From the NCBI GenBank assembly GCA_017481225.1, contig JAFUPM010000096.1:1-42115 (forward strand): 42,115 nucleotides of DNA, in the 5' to 3' direction. The position numbers and the translations under genes were made by a program. The notes beneath the pieces were generated by a model. It did not search any database, was not told the DNA's origin, and saw only the letters and a program-made list of their open reading frames with translations. This DNA is from Clostridia bacterium (lineage in GTDB: Bacteria; Bacillota; Clostridia; Oscillospirales; CAG-272). Numbering within the stretch: the stretch's first letter is position 1; each line of letters opens with the position of its first letter. Shown one piece after another: positions 39,398-42,115 of the stretch.

Positions 39398-39539
39398 GTA
39401 TAGGGGGTTCGCGTATTGGGGCTTGGGCTTAGCCCATTCTGTATTTGTCCAGACAAATGCGATGCTCGCACTTAGTAGAGTTTTCAAATTCTCCGCTAAG
39501 AACAACACCCATTTGTCGGGAGTTGTCTTGTTTTTCTTA

Positions 39540-40922
39540 TTATTTTGAAATTGACCTCACGAAGGAAATCGAGAGATTTGCCGTTACTATCATAGCTATA
39601 AGGTCGGACAGAGGTGCGGCGAAAAGGAGAAGCTCAACACTCGGTGATATAGCCGGAAGAATGAAAATTAATGGAATAAAGCAGAGAACGTCTCGCACCA
39701 TAGACGCCACGAGAGCCTTAGCGGGCTTTCCTGCCGCCTGGAAGAAAATGGAGTTCATCTTCACAATACAGCTGATGGTGATAAGCGAGAGGAAAATGCG
39801 TAAGGTTTTCTCGCCGAACTCCCAATAATTTTCGGGGTTCGGAACGTTGGTCGGTGCGCCGAAAAGTCCTATAACGAAGTCGGGCGCAAGCTCGAAAAGA
39901 AGTGTTACCGAAAGTCCGATAATAAGAGTGCATACCATAATTTTACGGTAAAGCTCCTTCACTCTGTCATACCTCGCGGCACCCATATTATAGCCGATAA
40001 TCGGCTGACAGCCAAGGGCAATGCCGACAACCAGGTTTATAACCAGGGTGAAGATTTTACTCTCAATGCCGATAATTGCTATTGGGATATCCGCGCCGTA
40101 CTTGGAGAGCGCTCCGTACTTTGCCATCTGTACGTTACACAGCACCGCCACAAGGACTATTGCAAGCTGAGTAAAGAAGGTGGAAATACCCAGCTTCACG
40201 ATAGCGAGAGTGTCTCTTTTGCTCGGTATAAAGCTCTTTTTTGTGAGCTTAAAGCTCTTTGGGCGGATAAAGTAAATTACCGTCATAATAAAGGTTGCCG
40301 CCTGACCGATAACCGTCGCAAGTGCCGCGCCCGTCATACCCATTTTAAATGCAAAAATGAACACGGGGTCCAGGATAATGTTGATTACAGCACCCAGGAG
40401 CACGGCTCCCATAGCGAAGGTCGGCGAGCCGTCCGCGCGAATACAGGAGTTCATCATATTGCAGAGAATAAAGACGGGAATCATCGGAAGCACTACGTTC
40501 AGATACTCGACAGAGTAGCCGATAGTGTTCTCCGACGCGCCGAAGAGGGTGAGTATCGGCACCTTGAAGGGGAAGATAACTATAACCATCAGAACGCCGA
40601 GAAGGAAGGATAGAGTGATGCTTGAGCCTATGGCTCTGTGGGCTCCCTCGGTGTCGTTTCTGCCTTGGCAAATATTCAGGTAGGCGGCGCAGCCGTCACC
40701 GAAGCACCAGGCGAACGCCTGGGCTATGATAAAGACGGGGAAAACCACACCCGTCGCCGCGTTTCCAAGTGCGCTAAGTTCGCTGTTGCCAATGAAAATC
40801 TGGTCCACGATATTATAAAGCGAGCTGACGAGCAACGACATAATACAGGGTATCGAGAATTTCAGCATCAGCTTGTTTATTTTTTCTTCCTTTAAGTAAA
40901 GAGCGCTTTCTTTTTCGTTCAT
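39540..40922 (-). CDS. MATE-family multidrug/solute efflux protein
   Basis: A 460-aa membrane protein with about twelve helices. 'KINKLMLKFSIPCIMSLLVSS' followed by 'LYNIVDQIFIGNSELSALGN' is the standard MATE N-terminus, and 'RADGSPTFAMGAVLLGAVIN' with 'ILDPVFIFAFKMGMTGAALAT' is the conserved mid-domain. 'VGIALGCQPIIGYNMGAARY' repeats the pattern in the second half. MATE proteins export drugs or metabolites using Na+ or H+ gradients. The start at 40922 has AAGGA with 6-nt spacing; the longer open frame upstream includes the promoter and is not used. Confidence 0.92.
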   Translation of the reverse strand: MNEKESALYLKEEKINKLMLKFSIPCIMSLLVSSLYNIVDQIFIGNSELSALGNAATGVVFPVFIIAQAFAWCFGDGCAAYLNICQGRNDTEGAHRAIGSSITLSFLLGVLMVIVIFPFKVPILTLFGASENTIGYSVEYLNVVLPMIPVFILCNMMNSCIRADGSPTFAMGAVLLGAVINIILDPVFIFAFKMGMTGAALATVIGQAATFIMTVIYFIRPKSFKLTKKSFIPSKRDTLAIVKLGISTFFTQLAIVLVAVLCNVQMAKYGALSKYGADIPIAIIGIESKIFTLVINLVVGIALGCQPIIGYNMGAARYDRVKELYRKIMVCTLIIGLSVTLLFELAPDFVIGLFGAPTNVPNPENYWEFGEKTLRIFLSLITISCIVKMNSIFFQAAGKPAKALVASMVRDVLCFIPLIFILPAISPSVELLLFAAPLSDLIAMIVTANLSISFVRSISK

Positions 40923-41019
40923 TTTATTTCCTTTTGATTGTATTTTATATAAGGATTTGAGGGGAAAGGCGAATATTATCCTCGGGCTTACAAAGTATAT
41001 GTGCAGAGGCTTACCTTTC

Positions 41020-41048
41020 ATTATACCATAATAGCCGAAGCAATTCAA
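41020..41048 (-). promoter_or_regulatory. Promoter of the MATE gene
   Basis: On the minus strand TTGAAT (41043-41048), 17 bp, TATAAT (41020-41025). It leaves a leader of about 90 nt, in which GAAAGG and CCTTTC could pair. Confidence 0.75.
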
Positions 41049-41073
41049 GTCCGCAAGCTAATAATTTGAGCGT

Positions 41074-41104
41074 TACAAAAAACGCGCCCCGAGAGTCGGG
41101 GCGC
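41074..41104 (-). terminator. Terminator of the lipoprotein gene at 41123
   Basis: A perfect 9-bp stem (GCGCCCCGA with TCGGGGCGC), 3-nt loop, followed on the minus strand by GTTTTTT. Confidence 0.88.
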
Positions 41105-41122
41105 AGGTAGAATATAGGTTTA

Positions 41123-41611
41123 TCAGCTGCTAAAGGTAATGCTGGATGCCCACTTCTCAAAGGAAGGGGTGAGGGTCTCGGTGTTTTTGGTCTCGCAGCT
41201 GAACTGAACGAGCCAAAAATCGGTGCCGTTTTTAAAGCATCTTGCGTAGTAGTAATAATCCTTGCCGTTCAGGTTCTTCTCATATGTAAACTCGGCGTAG
41301 CCGTCCTTCTCAGTAGCTGTTGTGTTAGCGAGGTTGTTTACAGAGATAACCAACTCTGCGTACTGCTTGACGGTGTAGTCAGATATAGAGGAGCCGTCCT
41401 CCTTCAGTGTGGTGACGATAGCCTTCTGTGAAACGTAGTAAGCGGTCTGCGTTACCAGCTCCTGCTCACTGAATTCCTCGGTGAGAGTTATGGTCAAGCC
41501 TGCTTTACTGAAGCTTTTGTCCTTGGGGGCGAGAGGTACACAGCTCACGAAGCAGAGAAGCAGCACAAGTGTAAGCGCAAATGTCGATATACGGATAAAT
41601 GTTTTTTTCAT
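41123..41611 (-). CDS. Small lipoprotein of unknown function
   Basis: A 162-aa exported protein. 'MKKTFIRISTFALTLVLLLC' is the start of a type II signal peptide with a lipobox ending F-V-S-C24. The mature part ('LTITLTEEFSEQE...' to 'YYYYARCFKNGTDFWLVQFSC') has the alternating beta pattern of small PsbP/DUF-type surface lipoproteins common in clostridia. Two cysteines (about 129 and 139) could form a disulphide. No specific family is recognised. AAGGAG lies 9 nt before the ATG. It is a single gene. Confidence 0.75.
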   Translation of the reverse strand: MKKTFIRISTFALTLVLLLCFVSCVPLAPKDKSFSKAGLTITLTEEFSEQELVTQTAYYVSQKAIVTTLKEDGSSISDYTVKQYAELVISVNNLANTTATEKDGYAEFTYEKNLNGKDYYYYARCFKNGTDFWLVQFSCETKNTETLTPSFEKWASSITFSS

Positions 41612-41633
41612 AACTAAAAACTCCTTTTATTTT

Positions 41634-41663
41634 ATTATACACCTTCATCATCGCATCTGTCAA
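41634..41663 (-). promoter_or_regulatory. Promoter of the lipoprotein gene at 41123
   Basis: On the minus strand TTGACA (41658-41663), 18 bp, TATAAT (41634-41639). Confidence 0.8.
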
Positions 41664-41776
41664 TAGTAACGGAACTGTATTTTTGATTATATTACGAAAA
41701 ATACATAATGAAAAAGGAAAACTCAAAGGTGCGTTGCCGCCTGCTTTGGCTAAACGGTTAATAACCGATTACCTTT

Positions 41777-41869
41777 ATGCAATACGTTCTCACTGAACTT
41801 ATTGACAACGGTGACTTTGAACATCATATCAATCGTGTAAGAAGAGGTTTACGTAAGCAGAATAAATAA
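41777..41869 (+). pseudogene. Remnant of a MocR/GntR-aminotransferase-like gene
   Basis: A 30-codon piece reads 'LTELIDNGDFEHHINRVRRG', like the 'FIEEGHFERHIRRMRR' helix near the C-terminus of MocR-type (GntR HTH plus aminotransferase) regulators. There is a stop five codons upstream in frame, no ribosome binding site, and nothing else of the gene. It is best read as a deletion relic. Confidence 0.45.
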
Positions 41870-41962
41870 TTATGTAGTCGCTTACTTTTAGCATATGTGG
41901 CATTATTTTGCTAACGATTTTGCGTTTTAAGAATTTTGCTGTTCATTTCGGCTTCGCCTTTA

Positions 41963-41989
41963 TTAGCACTCTCACCGAAAGAGTGCTAA
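41963..41989. promoter_or_regulatory. CIRCE operator (HrcA binding site)
   Basis: TTAGCACTC (41963-41971), 9-bp spacer, GAGTGCTAA (41981-41989): a perfect match to the CIRCE consensus. HrcA binds it to repress groESL, hrcA-grpE-dnaK and similar genes. A plus-strand heat-shock gene is expected beyond the right edge, or the site acts on a promoter at 42045. Confidence 0.93.
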
Positions 41990-42044
41990 TATTTACAATT
42001 ATGACATTTTTTCATAACAATTACGAAACAATTTGAGTTTACAA

Positions 42045-42106
42045 TATAATCGTGAAAGGAAGAGATTCGAAAGGCGCCTGAATCTCGAATAAAAATCATC
42101 CTTTCA
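42045..42106 (+). promoter_or_regulatory. -10 box and nested-hairpin leader at the window edge
   Basis: TATAAT (42045-42050) with a poor -35 is followed by TGAAAGGA (42053-42060) pairing with TCCTTTCA (42099-42106), enclosing GAGATTC (42062-42068) with GAATCTC (42080-42086). The leader of the unseen gene would start inside this structure. Confidence 0.5.
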
Positions 42107-42115
42107 ACAAATACT

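Noticed and set aside
39445-39828. 127-codon plus-strand frame beyond the hairpin block
   Set aside because: It runs mostly antisense to the 3' end of the MATE gene and shows no ribosome binding site.

Overview
The window looks like a chromosome segment of an anaerobic, probably gut-associated, member of the Clostridia. I infer this from Bacillota-style promoters (TTGACA-17-TATAAT variants), GGAG-type ribosome binding sites, a long-form Hpf, a CIRCE heat-shock operator, DUF3789-like and DUF6809-like small proteins, and several AraC regulators controlling small sugar-related operons. Coding DNA is moderately GC-balanced and the spacers are AT-rich. No rRNA, tRNA, CRISPR array, transposase or integrase is visible. 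The species cannot be named from the sequence alone.

Left third (1-15.8 kb), mostly housekeeping and accessory genes. A 46-bp minisatellite at the edge is followed by a PC4/YdbC-type ssDNA-binding protein. Next come two tandem beta-lactamase-fold serine hydrolases from one strong promoter, a solitary BsuBI/PstI-like adenine methyltransferase, and a divergent SbcD/YhaO-like phosphoesterase that has lost several metal ligands. Then follow hpf with a two-hairpin leader, a five-pass membrane protein, and a DUF6809-like/XRE divergent pair separated by three 18-bp operator-like palindromes. A nucleoside phosphorylase, a 29-residue DUF3789-like membrane peptide with a self-contained structured RNA unit upstream, a membrane-anchored cyclophilin, a TVP38/VTT protein, a nitroreductase and a PlsC-like acyltransferase with a zinc ribbon complete this part.

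Middle (16-22.7 kb), core metabolism. serC-serA overlap by 8 bp and follow a roughly 177-nt structured leader that can hide the serC ribosome binding site. A HisK-type PHP phosphatase follows. A promoter then drives an SGNH hydrolase, nagA and nagB, an amino-sugar utilisation operon that turns GlcNAc-6-P into fructose-6-P.

Right part (22.8-39 kb), three catabolic modules with the same layout: a minus-strand AraC regulator divergent from a plus-strand operon. Module 1 is Gfo/Idh oxidoreductase, CapA-like metallophosphatase, a third serine hydrolase and a TIM-barrel amidohydrolase. Module 2 is a PnuC-like membrane protein, a beta-propeller glycosidase-like protein, a second TIM-barrel hydrolase, a decayed pnuC-like remnant and a second propeller protein. 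Module 3 is a GH36-like alpha-galactosidase. Module 2 shows a cassette duplication, decay of one transporter copy and a 282-bp near-identical tract. The substrates of modules 1 and 2 are not evident from sequence.

Right end (39-42.1 kb): a block of stem-loops with GAAATC/GATTTC-type linkers, a MATE efflux pump, a small lipoprotein, a MocR-like gene remnant, and a CIRCE operator with a structured leader for a heat-shock gene beyond the window. A recurrent feature of the whole window is short (22-46 bp) tandem arrays in intergenic DNA, several of them beside stop codons.
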